A stretch of DNA of 64,000 nucleotides from Candidatus Gastranaerophilales bacterium (GTDB lineage Bacteria > Cyanobacteriota > Vampirovibrionia > Gastranaerophilales > Gastranaerophilaceae), in the NCBI GenBank assembly GCA_944325105.1, contig CALUYW010000007.1:20144-84143 (forward strand). The letters are read 5' to 3'. Positions 36,090 to 44,529 of this stretch are shown here, piece by piece; position 1 is the stretch's first letter; each line of letters begins with the position of its first letter. The notes below the pieces were generated by a model. That model was given only the letters and a program-made list of their open reading frames with translations. It did no database searches and was not told the DNA's origin. The position numbers and the translations under genes are program-made.

Positions 36090-37619
36090 TTAGTGTTTGA
36101 TTAGGCTTTCACCTGTCATTTCTGCGGGTTTTTTAATATTCAGCAGGTCAAGCACGGTAGGCGCGATGTCACATAGTGCGCCTGTATCTTTTAGCTTTGC
36201 ATCTTTCATATCGTTTGTTACAAGTATAAAAGGTACAGGGTTTGTAGTGTGAGCAGTTTGTGGTGAGTGAGTTTGTTCGTTGTACATCCACTCGGCATTA
36301 CCGTGGTCTGCGGTTATAATCATCTCTACGTTATTTTCAAGTGCCTTTTGTGCAATTTTACCTACGCATTCATCAACCGCCTCAACCGCTTTTACTGCAG
36401 CTTCCATAACGCCTGTGTGTCCTACCATATCAGGGTTAGCAAAGTTTACAAGGATAAAGCCGTAGTCTTTGTTTGACAGTGCTTCAAGCACATTGTCGCA
36501 TACTTCATAGGCGCTCATCTCAGGTTTTAAATCGTATGTTGCAACTTTAGGTGAGGCAACAAGTTTTCTTGTTTCAAGTTTAAAGGGAACTTCTTCCCCG
36601 CCGTTAAAGAAAAATGTAATGTGTGCGTATTTTTCGGTTTCTGCGGTTCTGAATTCTTTTACATTGTTATCATCAAGTACCTGTCCTAAGATATTTTTTA
36701 GTCTTTCAGGCTTAAAAGCCACACTTAGCGGGAATGTTTCATCATATTGTGTCATGCATACATAATAAATGTTATCCCTTACCGCTTTTCTTTTAAAACC
36801 GTCAAAGTCTTTAAGTGCGATAGCGCTTGTGATTTCTCTTGCTCTGTCGGGTCTGTAGTTAAAGAAAATAACCGCGTCGTTATCTTCTATTCTCTTGCCG
36901 CCTACAACAATGGGTTCTACAAATTCATCGTTTTTGCCGTTTTTATAAGACTCTTTTAGTCCCTCAATTGCACTTTGAGCTTTGTTGCCTTCGCCAAGAA
37001 GAAGAGCATTGTATGCTCTCTCTACTCTTTCCCAGCGTTTATCTCTGTCCATTACCCAATATCTGCCTATAACAGAGGCTATTGGAGGTAGGTTATATTG
37101 CTTAAGGGTATCTTCTATTTCTGCTAAAAACTCTTCAGCGCTTTGCGGCGGTGTGTCGCGACCGTCAAGAAAAGCGTGAACATATACATCTTTCAAGCCG
37201 TTATCTGCAGCCATTTTTATAAGGGCTTTTAAGTGTTCAATTGAACTGTGTACGCCGCCGGTTGAAACAAGTCCGTAAATATGAAGAGATGAGTTGTTTT
37301 TCTTTGCATGGTTTATTGCGTTTAAAAATTCCTCGTTTTTAAAGAACTCACCTTCTTTTATGGCTTTGTTTATCCTTGTTAATTCTTGATAAACAATCCT
37401 GCCTGCACCTATGTTTAAGTGACCAACTTCCGAGTTGCCCATTTGCCCCTCAGGCAGCCCTACATTATTACCGTCAGCATGAATTTGCGTGTGCGGCATA
37501 GTTTTTAAATATTTGTCGTAATTTGGTGTTTTACCAAGTTCTATGGCGTTTGATTTTGTGTCTGTTGAAATACCCCATCCGTCAAGGATGCATAGTAATA
37601 CTCTTTTTTGATTTTCCAT
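36090..37619 (-). CDS. gpmI: 2,3-bisphosphoglycerate-independent phosphoglycerate mutase
   Basis: GpmI interconverts 3- and 2-phosphoglycerate in glycolysis and is a two-manganese enzyme of the alkaline phosphatase superfamily. 509 residues, normal length. Seen: LCILDGWG at 9-16, MGNSEVGHLNIGAGR near 61-75 with the catalytic Ser, HAFLDGRDTPP near 148-158 and the second metal site ITADHGNAEWM near 440-450. Single gene, convergent with lgt and divergent from the CHAP gene. Confidence 0.97.
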   Translation of the reverse strand: MENQKRVLLCILDGWGISTDTKSNAIELGKTPNYDKYLKTMPHTQIHADGNNVGLPEGQMGNSEVGHLNIGAGRIVYQELTRINKAIKEGEFFKNEEFLNAINHAKKNNSSLHIYGLVSTGGVHSSIEHLKALIKMAADNGLKDVYVHAFLDGRDTPPQSAEEFLAEIEDTLKQYNLPPIASVIGRYWVMDRDKRWERVERAYNALLLGEGNKAQSAIEGLKESYKNGKNDEFVEPIVVGGKRIEDNDAVIFFNYRPDRAREITSAIALKDFDGFKRKAVRDNIYYVCMTQYDETFPLSVAFKPERLKNILGQVLDDNNVKEFRTAETEKYAHITFFFNGGEEVPFKLETRKLVASPKVATYDLKPEMSAYEVCDNVLEALSNKDYGFILVNFANPDMVGHTGVMEAAVKAVEAVDECVGKIAQKALENNVEMIITADHGNAEWMYNEQTHSPQTAHTTNPVPFILVTNDMKDAKLKDTGALCDIAPTVLDLLNIKKPAEMTGESLIKH

Positions 37620-37739
37620 AATTTTATCCTCTCTTATATTCTTAATATATCACAAAAATATTTCTTAACATCCCTGTGTTTATTATAAAGTTTTTTACTT
37701 TATGCCCGATATATAACTTGTAGGAAACGGGATTTTTTA

Positions 37740-38762
37740 ATGCAAGGTGTACCTGATATAACAAAACTCGGAAATAAATTTGATGTACAAGGTTCTACTG
37801 CAACTTCCGGTACTGCTGCAGGCAGTAGTTCTTCATTGTTAGGCCTTTCAAGCAGCTCTGAAGATGAGCTTCAAACTCTGGAGATTGACTCATCTGACCC
37901 TGTTAGCATGATAGAAAGTCAAAGCGCTTTGACGCAGCAAATGTATATGTTGCAAATTGAACTGTGCAAACAGGAAATTGAAAATATTAAGCTAGAAATA
38001 CAAAAAATAGAGTCTGAGAGAAGCTCGCTTCTTTCTCAGATGGGTAATGAAGATGTCGAGACCTCTGATATTATCAGTCAGTTTAACAAGCTGGGAAGTT
38101 CAAAGTTAAAATTATTTAATGAAATTCAGTCAATTACTGCTCAAATATCTTCAATTCAATTGCAAATGCAGCAGGATTTATTGAGTACACAAGCTTCAAT
38201 TGCTCAAATTAATGCTCTTTCTTCGCAGGCTGCAAGTTTGAATGATTCTTATAATTCTGGTGTGTCTAATATAACGAGCATAAACACCTCTTCTGACGTT
38301 GGCAATATCGCGGTACAGATGGGACTTTCTTTTGTCGGTGTTATTAATTCAGACGCTCAGGGAAATGCCGAGTTTTCGCCGGGTGGTGCATCTCAACACT
38401 GGTGTGCTGACTTTGTAACATCAATTACAAAACGTGCGTATGAAGCAAAAGGTTTGCAAGTTCCCTCGGGGTTTGGCTCTTCTGCAGTAAGCGGGCTGCA
38501 ATCTTGGGGCAAAAGCAATGGAGTGTATCTGGATACCGCTTCAAACTCTAATAAAGCCTCGGCCATTGCTTCTTCCGTTAAACCCGGCGATATCATGATT
38601 CAAAAAAGAAACGGTGCGTCACATACCGGTATTGTAACAAAGGTCTATTCTGACGGCAGTTTTGACACTGTGGAAGGTAATTCTTCGGATGCTGTTAAGA
38701 CGAGACATTACAATGCTGATAGTAATATTCTTTCAGGATTTGTACTTATGAGCGCTCTTTAG
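37740..38762 (+). CDS. Coiled-coil CHAP-domain amidase/peptidase
   Basis: 340 residues. The first 50 are Ser/Thr-rich, 60-175 form a long coiled coil, and 200-340 are a CHAP (NlpC/P60-like) domain with the catalytic triad visible: Cys222 in HWCADFV, His295 in SHTGIV and Glu in VEGNS near 311. CHAP enzymes cut peptidoglycan cross-bridges or stem peptides. No signal peptide or anchor is present, which is odd for a wall hydrolase; export by a non-Sec route or release on lysis would be needed. The gene is alone, with a GGAAACGGG stretch near the start as a weak SD. Confidence 0.85.
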   Translation: MQGVPDITKLGNKFDVQGSTATSGTAAGSSSSLLGLSSSSEDELQTLEIDSSDPVSMIESQSALTQQMYMLQIELCKQEIENIKLEIQKIESERSSLLSQMGNEDVETSDIISQFNKLGSSKLKLFNEIQSITAQISSIQLQMQQDLLSTQASIAQINALSSQAASLNDSYNSGVSNITSINTSSDVGNIAVQMGLSFVGVINSDAQGNAEFSPGGASQHWCADFVTSITKRAYEAKGLQVPSGFGSSAVSGLQSWGKSNGVYLDTASNSNKASAIASSVKPGDIMIQKRNGASHTGIVTKVYSDGSFDTVEGNSSDAVKTRHYNADSNILSGFVLMSAL

Positions 38763-38853
38763 TATAATGTCATGAAAAATAGACCTAAAGATTGATACAA
38801 TTTTATTCTAAATATTGGATACTATACATGTGAATGAATAAGGACTTGGGAAT

Positions 38854-39186
38854 ATGTTGGATAGAATTTCTAACGACCATAGTGAAGCACTTTCAAATAA
38901 CAGTATAAGTAAAATTTCTTCTCTCGGAGTTTCAAACGCTTATAATACAAATGATAATGACTTATTCGTAGATGAATCAAACATTTCCGATGCAGCTATA
39001 AAGCTTTACGAGAGAGAAAGGGATGTGAAAAAATTTACTGAGCTTGCTTTAAGTGACCAGGATGATACAAGTGCCGATGCACTTGTAATCTCAAAAGCAC
39101 TCAGTGGTGAGATTTCAATTGATGACGATGAAGCTATTTTTTCACTATTATCAAATGAAGATTTTCTAAATGAGCTTGCTTCATAA
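38854..39186 (+). CDS. Small acidic protein, unknown
   Basis: 110 residues, strongly acidic, with a Ser/Asn-rich N-terminus (1-45) and a helical C-terminal half (AAIKLYERERDVKKFTELALSDQDD then DEAIFSLLSNEDFLNELAS). No signal peptide, no known motif. The 91-base spacer after the CHAP gene and an AT-rich leader suggest its own promoter. Its 3' end overlaps the YkgJ-type gene by 17 bases, so those two are probably co-transcribed. Confidence 0.55.
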   Translation: MLDRISNDHSEALSNNSISKISSLGVSNAYNTNDNDLFVDESNISDAAIKLYERERDVKKFTELALSDQDDTSADALVISKALSGEISIDDDEAIFSLLSNEDFLNELAS

Positions 39187-39631
39187 ACTTTTTGCCTCAA
39201 TAAAAAGGTTTTATTACCTGAAAATTTTAAGGCGGAAATATTACCGCAGCGGTAAGTGTAACTGTTGCGGGCGTTGTTGTGAAAAAATTTATGTTAAACA
39301 TGGCAAAAATATTATAAAAGATGAAGAGTTGTTTAATAAACTAAAGACTATGCATTCTTTTTATGATGATTTAGAGGTTGTTGATAAGGATGATACAGGT
39401 CTTGTATTCAGGTGTAATAACTTAGATTTAGAAACAAGAAAATGCAAAATCCATAAGCACAGGGCAAAAATTTGCAGGAACTACCCGCAGGAAGAAATTT
39501 TTATGATGGGTGCACAGTTAAGTGAAGATTGCGGGTATTCTTTTACACCAATTGTTCCTTTTAGTGAAGTATTTCAAAAGGTTCTAAAATCTAAAAATTC
39601 AAATTCTGACTGCAAGTTTTTTATTGAGTAA
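39170..39631 (+). CDS. YkgJ-family cysteine-cluster (metal-chelating) protein
   Basis: 153 residues with the family's clustered cysteines: Cys30-x-Cys32-Cys33-x2-Cys36-Cys37 near the N-terminus, then CKIHKHRAKICRNYP near 95-109. The family is thought to bind zinc or an iron-sulfur cluster; its substrate is not known. A basic, hydrophobic N-terminus (1-28) may contact the membrane. Starts within the preceding gene and ends 11 bases inside the convergent folP. Confidence 0.85.
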   Translation: MSLLHKLFASIKRFYYLKILRRKYYRSGKCNCCGRCCEKIYVKHGKNIIKDEELFNKLKTMHSFYDDLEVVDKDDTGLVFRCNNLDLETRKCKIHKHRAKICRNYPQEEIFMMGAQLSEDCGYSFTPIVPFSEVFQKVLKSKNSNSDCKFFIE

Positions 39632-40763
39632 AAATAGTTCCAAACTTGATCGCCTCAATATTTTTTATGACATTGTGCACCCTTATGTAGTCTATTCCTT
39701 TTTGGGCAAAATAAGCGCTTGTGTATGCGGTTATATCGTCTGCATCCTTTGGCTTGTCAACATTGGCTAATTGTCTTAAAAATCTCTTCCTTGATACTCC
39801 GACAAGCATTTTATAGCCCATGCTTTTAAATTCTTCTATTCTTTGCATAAGTTCAATATTTTGTTCATAGTTTTTTGCAAAACCAAACCCCGGGTCAATG
39901 ATTATATTTTGCGCTCTAATCCCGCTTTCAAGTGCTAGTGTACATTGGTTTTGAAGTTCTTTATAGACTTCATCAGCAAGATTTTTATAATTGCACATAT
40001 TATCCATATCAGATGGATTTGAGCGAGAGTGCATAATTACAACTTTGGCGTCAAATTGAGCAATGGTTTTTGCCATGTCTTTGTCATATCTTAGACCTGA
40101 TACATCATTTATAATATCAACACCGAGCTTTAGGGCAGCAAGTGCTGTTTTTGAATTTCTTGTATCAATACTTGTTTGTATATTTTGATATTTTTCTTTT
40201 ATGTATTTGATGACAGGGATTATTTTTTCTGTTTCAATGTCGGGGTTTACGCTCAATGCTCCTGGGCGGGTGCTTTCTGCGCCTATATCTATTATTTTTG
40301 CACCCTCTTGTATCATTTTATCAACTTGAGTGCGGGCGCTATTGTAGTCTAGATACTCTCCGCCGTCAGAAAAAGAGTCCTCTGTCAGGTTTAAAATTCC
40401 CATAATTTCGCTTTTTGCCTGATGTTTTGAATGAAGTATCATATTTAAAATTTCATCGCTTAATTTAGGAAGCGAAAGTGGTTGTTTTCTTAGTTTTTTA
40501 GATACTTCAATAAGCTGAGAGAAGCTGCCGCTTAGCACGCAGTCCGTTTTTTCTACTTTGCAGTCGATAGAGTTTTTATGTACGGCGCAGTCGCAATCGC
40601 AAGAAAGCGCGGTTTGTTTTAGGATATTAGCTTCAATAGCCCTTAGCTCAAATATTTTAATATTTAAAAACTTGTGTTTATTTGCGCCTATAGATACGTA
40701 CTCAGGGCTAAAACCGGTGTTTTTTATTTCCTGCTCTATAAAGTTTTTTGAAATAATTTTCAT
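39621..40763 (-). CDS. folP: Dihydropteroate synthase with N-terminal extension
   Basis: FolP joins p-aminobenzoate and the pterin diphosphate to make dihydropteroate in folate synthesis; it is the sulfonamide target. The TIM-barrel core begins near residue 115: MGILNLTEDSFSDGG, DIGAESTRPGA near 158-168, TSIDTRNS, INDVSGLRYD and the C-terminal VGVSRKRFL. Residues 1-110 are an extra domain rich in cysteine (CDCDCAVHKNSIDCKVEKTDC); long FolP forms of this kind occur in some bacteria, with no known role. Single gene, divergent from rplY. Confidence 0.94.
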   Translation of the reverse strand: MKIISKNFIEQEIKNTGFSPEYVSIGANKHKFLNIKIFELRAIEANILKQTALSCDCDCAVHKNSIDCKVEKTDCVLSGSFSQLIEVSKKLRKQPLSLPKLSDEILNMILHSKHQAKSEIMGILNLTEDSFSDGGEYLDYNSARTQVDKMIQEGAKIIDIGAESTRPGALSVNPDIETEKIIPVIKYIKEKYQNIQTSIDTRNSKTALAALKLGVDIINDVSGLRYDKDMAKTIAQFDAKVVIMHSRSNPSDMDNMCNYKNLADEVYKELQNQCTLALESGIRAQNIIIDPGFGFAKNYEQNIELMQRIEEFKSMGYKMLVGVSRKRFLRQLANVDKPKDADDITAYTSAYFAQKGIDYIRVHNVIKNIEAIKFGTIFTQ

Positions 40764-40770
40764 AGTTAAA

Positions 40771-40798
40771 TTGCATTTTTCTTTTTACTACATATAAT
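40771..40798 (+). promoter_or_regulatory. rplY promoter
   Basis: -35 TTGCAT (40771-40776), a 16-base spacer and -10 TATAAT (40793-40798), followed by SD AGGAG about 8 bases before the rplY ATG. Confidence 0.7.
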
Positions 40799-40837
40799 AG
40801 AATAACATCAAAGTAATATTTTTAGGAGATTAATAAA

Positions 40838-41125
40838 ATGGCTGAAACTACCATCATCAAACTAAACGCTCAAGAGCGCGATACTGATAAAAATCCTCGT
40901 CAACTGAGAGCTGCGGGTTTTGTTCCTGCTACGGTTTACGGTAAGGGTATGGAGTCAAAAAACATTCAAGTTTGTGCTCATGAATTTGAAATGTCTACAA
41001 GAGATAACCGTGGTGCGGTTATTGAACTTGCTTTAGGTAAAGAAAAATTAAATGTAGTTATTCAAGAATTACAAAAAAATTACTCTACAAATCAAGTTCT
41101 AAATATTGAATTTAAGCTTGCTTAG
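40838..41125 (+). CDS. rplY: 50S ribosomal protein L25, short form
   Basis: 95 residues, the E. coli-like length without the C-terminal CTC domain. It binds 5S rRNA. The family pattern is clear: RQLRAAGFVPATVYGKG near 22-38, then ALGKEKLNVVIQELQKN. It has its own promoter and a strong terminator, so it is monocistronic. Confidence 0.9.
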   Translation: MAETTIIKLNAQERDTDKNPRQLRAAGFVPATVYGKGMESKNIQVCAHEFEMSTRDNRGAVIELALGKEKLNVVIQELQKNYSTNQVLNIEFKLA

Positions 41126-41137
41126 TTAATGATTTTT

Positions 41138-41166
41138 AAAAACCGCCCGTAAAAGGGCGGTTTTTT
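41138..41166. terminator. Bidirectional terminator after rplY
   Basis: Stem AACCGCCC / GGGCGGTT with a 6-base loop, A-run left and six Ts right; the minus-strand gene at 41168 can use it too. Confidence 0.93.
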
Positions 41167-41167
41167 G

Positions 41168-41449
41168 TTACTCGTTTTCATTAAATGAAGTTGTATAGTT
41201 TGTACTTTGTGAATTAAGCGAGTCAATAAAGTGTGTGTATCTTTCCATACGCAACTTTAACCAGCCCAACATTGAGTTTGAGCCTATGATTTTTACTATT
41301 CTTATTGAGCCAAAGCATTTCATCTTTGGGTTATAACTTTCCTCAAAGAATGTCTGGCACTTGCAGTTGAGTTCATCAACCAAATCGTAGAGCGTCTTTA
41401 GCCATGCGCTCTGAACATTTAGTTCGTCTATTTTGTATTCAAGTATCAT
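41168..41449 (-). CDS. Small protein of unknown function
   Basis: 93 residues, no signal peptide, no family recognised. Helical with two Trp and two Cys near 30 (CKC) and a Cys near 45. A perfect GGAGG seven bases before the ATG and a shared terminator support that it is expressed. It is the only gene on its strand here. Confidence 0.55.
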   Translation of the reverse strand: MILEYKIDELNVQSAWLKTLYDLVDELNCKCQTFFEESYNPKMKCFGSIRIVKIIGSNSMLGWLKLRMERYTHFIDSLNSQSTNYTTSFNENE

Positions 41450-41580
41450 TTATGCCTCCTTGGCGAGTTAGTAATAATTTCCTTTTTGAGATGAAAAGTT
41501 AATGTATGCGATTGATGTCTACTACAAATATAGTAATATATATTTTATTATATCAGATGTTTTGAAAAATACTAGTGTCT

Positions 41581-41925
41581 ATGTCTAAGAAATCAAAAAT
41601 TTTTTTAAACGGTGAGTTAATTTGTGTTAACTGTAATTTAGCCTCAGGCTTTTTCGACAGGCTTTTTGGATTAATGTTTTTAAAAAAACCTCGTTTTCAA
41701 AAGGTTCTGATTTTTAAAAACGCTCCTTGGATTCACTCGTTTTTTGTTTTCTTCAGGTTTGATGCGATTTTTCTTGACGATAGTTTTAGAGTGATAGCCT
41801 ACAAAAATAATATTCCACCATTTTCAATTTTAAAACCTATTTTTAATTCGACCTATACACTTGAAGTTGTAAACAGGTGCTTTGATTTCAAAATTGGTGA
41901 TAAAATACTTATTGATGAGCACTGA
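41581..41925 (+). CDS. DUF192-family protein
   Basis: 114 residues from the ATG at 41581; an in-frame GTG two codons earlier is possible. The pattern FFDRLFGLMFLKKPRFQKVLIF, then WIHSFFVFFRFDAIFLDDSFRVIAYKNNIPPF, then TLEVVNRCFDFKIGDKILI fits DUF192, a small beta-barrel domain usually found outside the cytoplasm. Here no signal peptide is present. The 3' end overlaps uvrC by 11 bases; function unknown. Confidence 0.75.
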   Translation: MSKKSKIFLNGELICVNCNLASGFFDRLFGLMFLKKPRFQKVLIFKNAPWIHSFFVFFRFDAIFLDDSFRVIAYKNNIPPFSILKPIFNSTYTLEVVNRCFDFKIGDKILIDEH

Positions 41926-43579
41926 TATTAAACAGCAAATTAAACTTATGCCAAAGCTCCCCGGGTGTTATCAGTATTTTGATAAGACGGGAGAAATAAT
42001 TTACATTGGTAAGGCAAAAAACCTTTATAACCGTGTAAACAGTTATTTTGTCGGCAAAAAAGACTCTCCTAAGCTTCAGGTTATGGTGCCGCAAATTGTT
42101 CGTGTTGAATGTATTGTTGTAAACAGTGAAATTGAAGCACTTATTTTAGAGTCTGAACTAATTAAAAAACATAAACCTAAATACAATGTCTTGCTAAAAG
42201 ATGATAAAAAATTTCCTTATTTTCTTATAACAGATGAAGAATACCCGAGAATTACCGTTGTCAGAAAAGCAAATAAAAATATGCTCAAAGGTAGGTACTT
42301 TGGCCCCTATACTGATTCAAGGGCTATGTATTGCACTCTTGAAACACTGGGTAAAATTTTCCCTTTAAAAAAATGCAAGACACCAAAGTTTCGCTCAAGA
42401 CCTTGTTTATACTACGACATAGGTCAGTGTAGTGCGCCTTGTCAGAAGTTAATTTCAAGTGAAGATTATAAAAAAATCCTAAAAGATGTTGAGCTTTTTT
42501 TATCAGGCAGACAAAATGAGCTTTTAAAGGTTTTAGAAAACGAGATGAAAAAAGCGTCTGAAAATCTTGAGTTTGAAAAAGCTGCAAGATATCGTGACAG
42601 CTATAACGACATTAAAAAGACCATGGAAAAACAAAAAGTGGTCAGTGAAAATACAAGGATTAATCAAGATTTTGTGGGTATTGCAAAGTCTGAAGCACTC
42701 TATTGTGTAAGTATTTTGCAGGTTAGGCAAGGAAGGTTGATTAATAAAAAAGACTTCACTTTTTCTCATATTGCAAATTCTCAGGTGAATGATTTAAGTG
42801 AAATAATTTATGCGGTTTTAAGGGAATATTATGGGATTATCACAGATACTGAAATCCCTACAAAAATTACCCTTTCTATGCTTCCTGATGATATTGAACT
42901 TTATCAAAAATGGCTAACTGACAGGCTGGGTAAAAAAGTAATAATTAATGAAGCAAAGTCGCAGCGTGACAAAGAAATGTTAAATATGGCACAAAACACT
43001 GCCGCTTTTAATCTTGAGCAAGCTAAATTAAAAGAGCTTACCGTTATTCAAAACGAATACAACGAAGTTGGCACATATCTAATGGAAAAACTAAAACTGA
43101 GGAAATTTCCTCATACGATCGAGTGCTATGATATATCCCATATTCAAGGTACAAACACCGTAGCTTCGGGTGTATTTTTTGAAAACGGTATGCCTAAAAA
43201 ATCTAAATATAGAAAATATAAGCTCCGCACACTTCAAAAAGGTGAAGTGGATGATTTTAAGAGTATGCGAGAAATTCTAAGGCGCAGATTTAATAGAATT
43301 AAAAAAGGAGAAATTGAGCCAGCGGATTTAATAATAATTGATGGCGGCAAAGGACAACTATCGAGCGTCATTGAGGTAATGAAGGAAATGGGGCTTAATT
43401 TGGATATTGTTTCTCTTGCAAAGAGAGAAGAAGAGGTATTTTTGCCAAGCTGTTCAGAGCCTGTTATTTTCCCGCTAAATTCACCTGCCTTGCATTTGTT
43501 TCAGAGGATAAGAGATGAAGCTCACAGGTTTGCTATTACATTCCACAGGCAACTAAGGTCAAAAAACATGACAAAATGA
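41915..43579 (+). CDS. uvrC: Excinuclease ABC subunit C lacking the C-terminal HhH domain
   Basis: 554 residues from the ATG at 41915; the longer open frame (to 41882) adds residues unlike the family. UvrC makes both incisions in nucleotide excision repair. Domains: GIY-YIG nuclease (about 10-95, GCYQYF..IIYIGKAKNL), cysteine-rich region, UVR motif near 200-235 (LEFEKAARYRDSYNDIKKTMEKQ), and the RNase H-like nuclease (370-545: YDISH, IDGGKGQL, REEEVFLP, RDEAHRFAITFHRQ). The protein stops right after HRQLRSK, so the tandem helix-hairpin-helix DNA-binding domain that normally follows is missing. The next gene begins 26 bases later, leaving no room for it. Confidence 0.94.
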   Translation: MSTDIKQQIKLMPKLPGCYQYFDKTGEIIYIGKAKNLYNRVNSYFVGKKDSPKLQVMVPQIVRVECIVVNSEIEALILESELIKKHKPKYNVLLKDDKKFPYFLITDEEYPRITVVRKANKNMLKGRYFGPYTDSRAMYCTLETLGKIFPLKKCKTPKFRSRPCLYYDIGQCSAPCQKLISSEDYKKILKDVELFLSGRQNELLKVLENEMKKASENLEFEKAARYRDSYNDIKKTMEKQKVVSENTRINQDFVGIAKSEALYCVSILQVRQGRLINKKDFTFSHIANSQVNDLSEIIYAVLREYYGIITDTEIPTKITLSMLPDDIELYQKWLTDRLGKKVIINEAKSQRDKEMLNMAQNTAAFNLEQAKLKELTVIQNEYNEVGTYLMEKLKLRKFPHTIECYDISHIQGTNTVASGVFFENGMPKKSKYRKYKLRTLQKGEVDDFKSMREILRRRFNRIKKGEIEPADLIIIDGGKGQLSSVIEVMKEMGLNLDIVSLAKREEEVFLPSCSEPVIFPLNSPALHLFQRIRDEAHRFAITFHRQLRSKNMTK

Positions 43580-43605
43580 TTTTGTTTTTGTGCTAGTATT
43601 TTCTT

Positions 43606-44529
43606 ATGAATAGAATTAATGTGTGTTTATCAACGGATGATAACTATGTAAAATATGCCTCAAATGTTATTTTGAGCACACTGTCAAATAAAAATCCGGA
43701 TGATGAGTATAAATTTTATGTTTTGTATTCTTCATTAAGTGGCGAGTCAAAGAAGATTCTAAAAAGTTATGATGGGGTTGAACTTTGTCCTGTGGATAGC
43801 GAAAAGTATGCTCCTTATTTTAACAATTCGGCGTGTCCGCATGTGGCTCTGCCTACTTTATACAGGCTTTCCTTGCCTTCTATTTTAAACGAACTGGACA
43901 GGGTTTTGTATCTGGACTGTGACTTAATTGTCCTAAAAAGCCTTGGAGAATTTTTCTCAACCGAGATTTTGGATTTTGAATATGCCGCTTGTGTTCCTGA
44001 TTCTTGCTACAAGGGTCATATGCAAAGGATGGGCATGGAAGATGATGGTAAAAACTTTTATTTTAATGCAGGTGTTTGTCTTTTTGACCTTGCTAAGATG
44101 AGACGTGATAACATTGAAGAAAAGCTTTTTGAATATTTAAGAACCAATTTTAAATCACTTTTATTTTCTGACCAAGATGTTTTAAATGATGTTCTTAAGG
44201 GGCATGTTAAACAAATGGATGAAAAATACAATTTTATTGCGCCGAATTTTTATTTTTCAAATGAAAAAGACGTTGTGATTGCTCATTTTGCCGGTATTAA
44301 ACCATGGCAGATTGGTTTTTATAATGTGTATAGAGAGCTTTTTTGGAAATATCTTTCTATGACAGAGCTTGGAAAAACTAAAGAACTGCAGGCACAAAAA
44401 AGAAAAGTACTCTTTATGCATAAGTGGTTTTGTCAAATATTATGGCACATAAAAATGTATCCGCTATTTTTCTTAAGAAAACGCAGGTTTAATGACTTCC
44501 TGAGGATTATAAAAAAATCCGAGTACTAG
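43606..44529 (+). CDS. Family 8 glycosyltransferase
   Basis: 307 residues of the GT8 family, which transfers sugars such as galactose or glucose from UDP-sugars to lipopolysaccharide core and similar acceptors. Seen: CLSTDDNYVKYASNVILSTLSN at the N-terminus, the DxD metal motif in VLYLDCDLIV near 102-111, FNAGVCLFDLAKMR near 147-160 and IAHFAGIKPWQ near 225-235. A basic, hydrophobic C-terminus may bind the membrane. It follows uvrC by 26 bases and converges with the GT6-type gene (4-base overlap). Confidence 0.93.
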   Translation: MNRINVCLSTDDNYVKYASNVILSTLSNKNPDDEYKFYVLYSSLSGESKKILKSYDGVELCPVDSEKYAPYFNNSACPHVALPTLYRLSLPSILNELDRVLYLDCDLIVLKSLGEFFSTEILDFEYAACVPDSCYKGHMQRMGMEDDGKNFYFNAGVCLFDLAKMRRDNIEEKLFEYLRTNFKSLLFSDQDVLNDVLKGHVKQMDEKYNFIAPNFYFSNEKDVVIAHFAGIKPWQIGFYNVYRELFWKYLSMTELGKTKELQAQKRKVLFMHKWFCQILWHIKMYPLFFLRKRRFNDFLRIIKKSEY

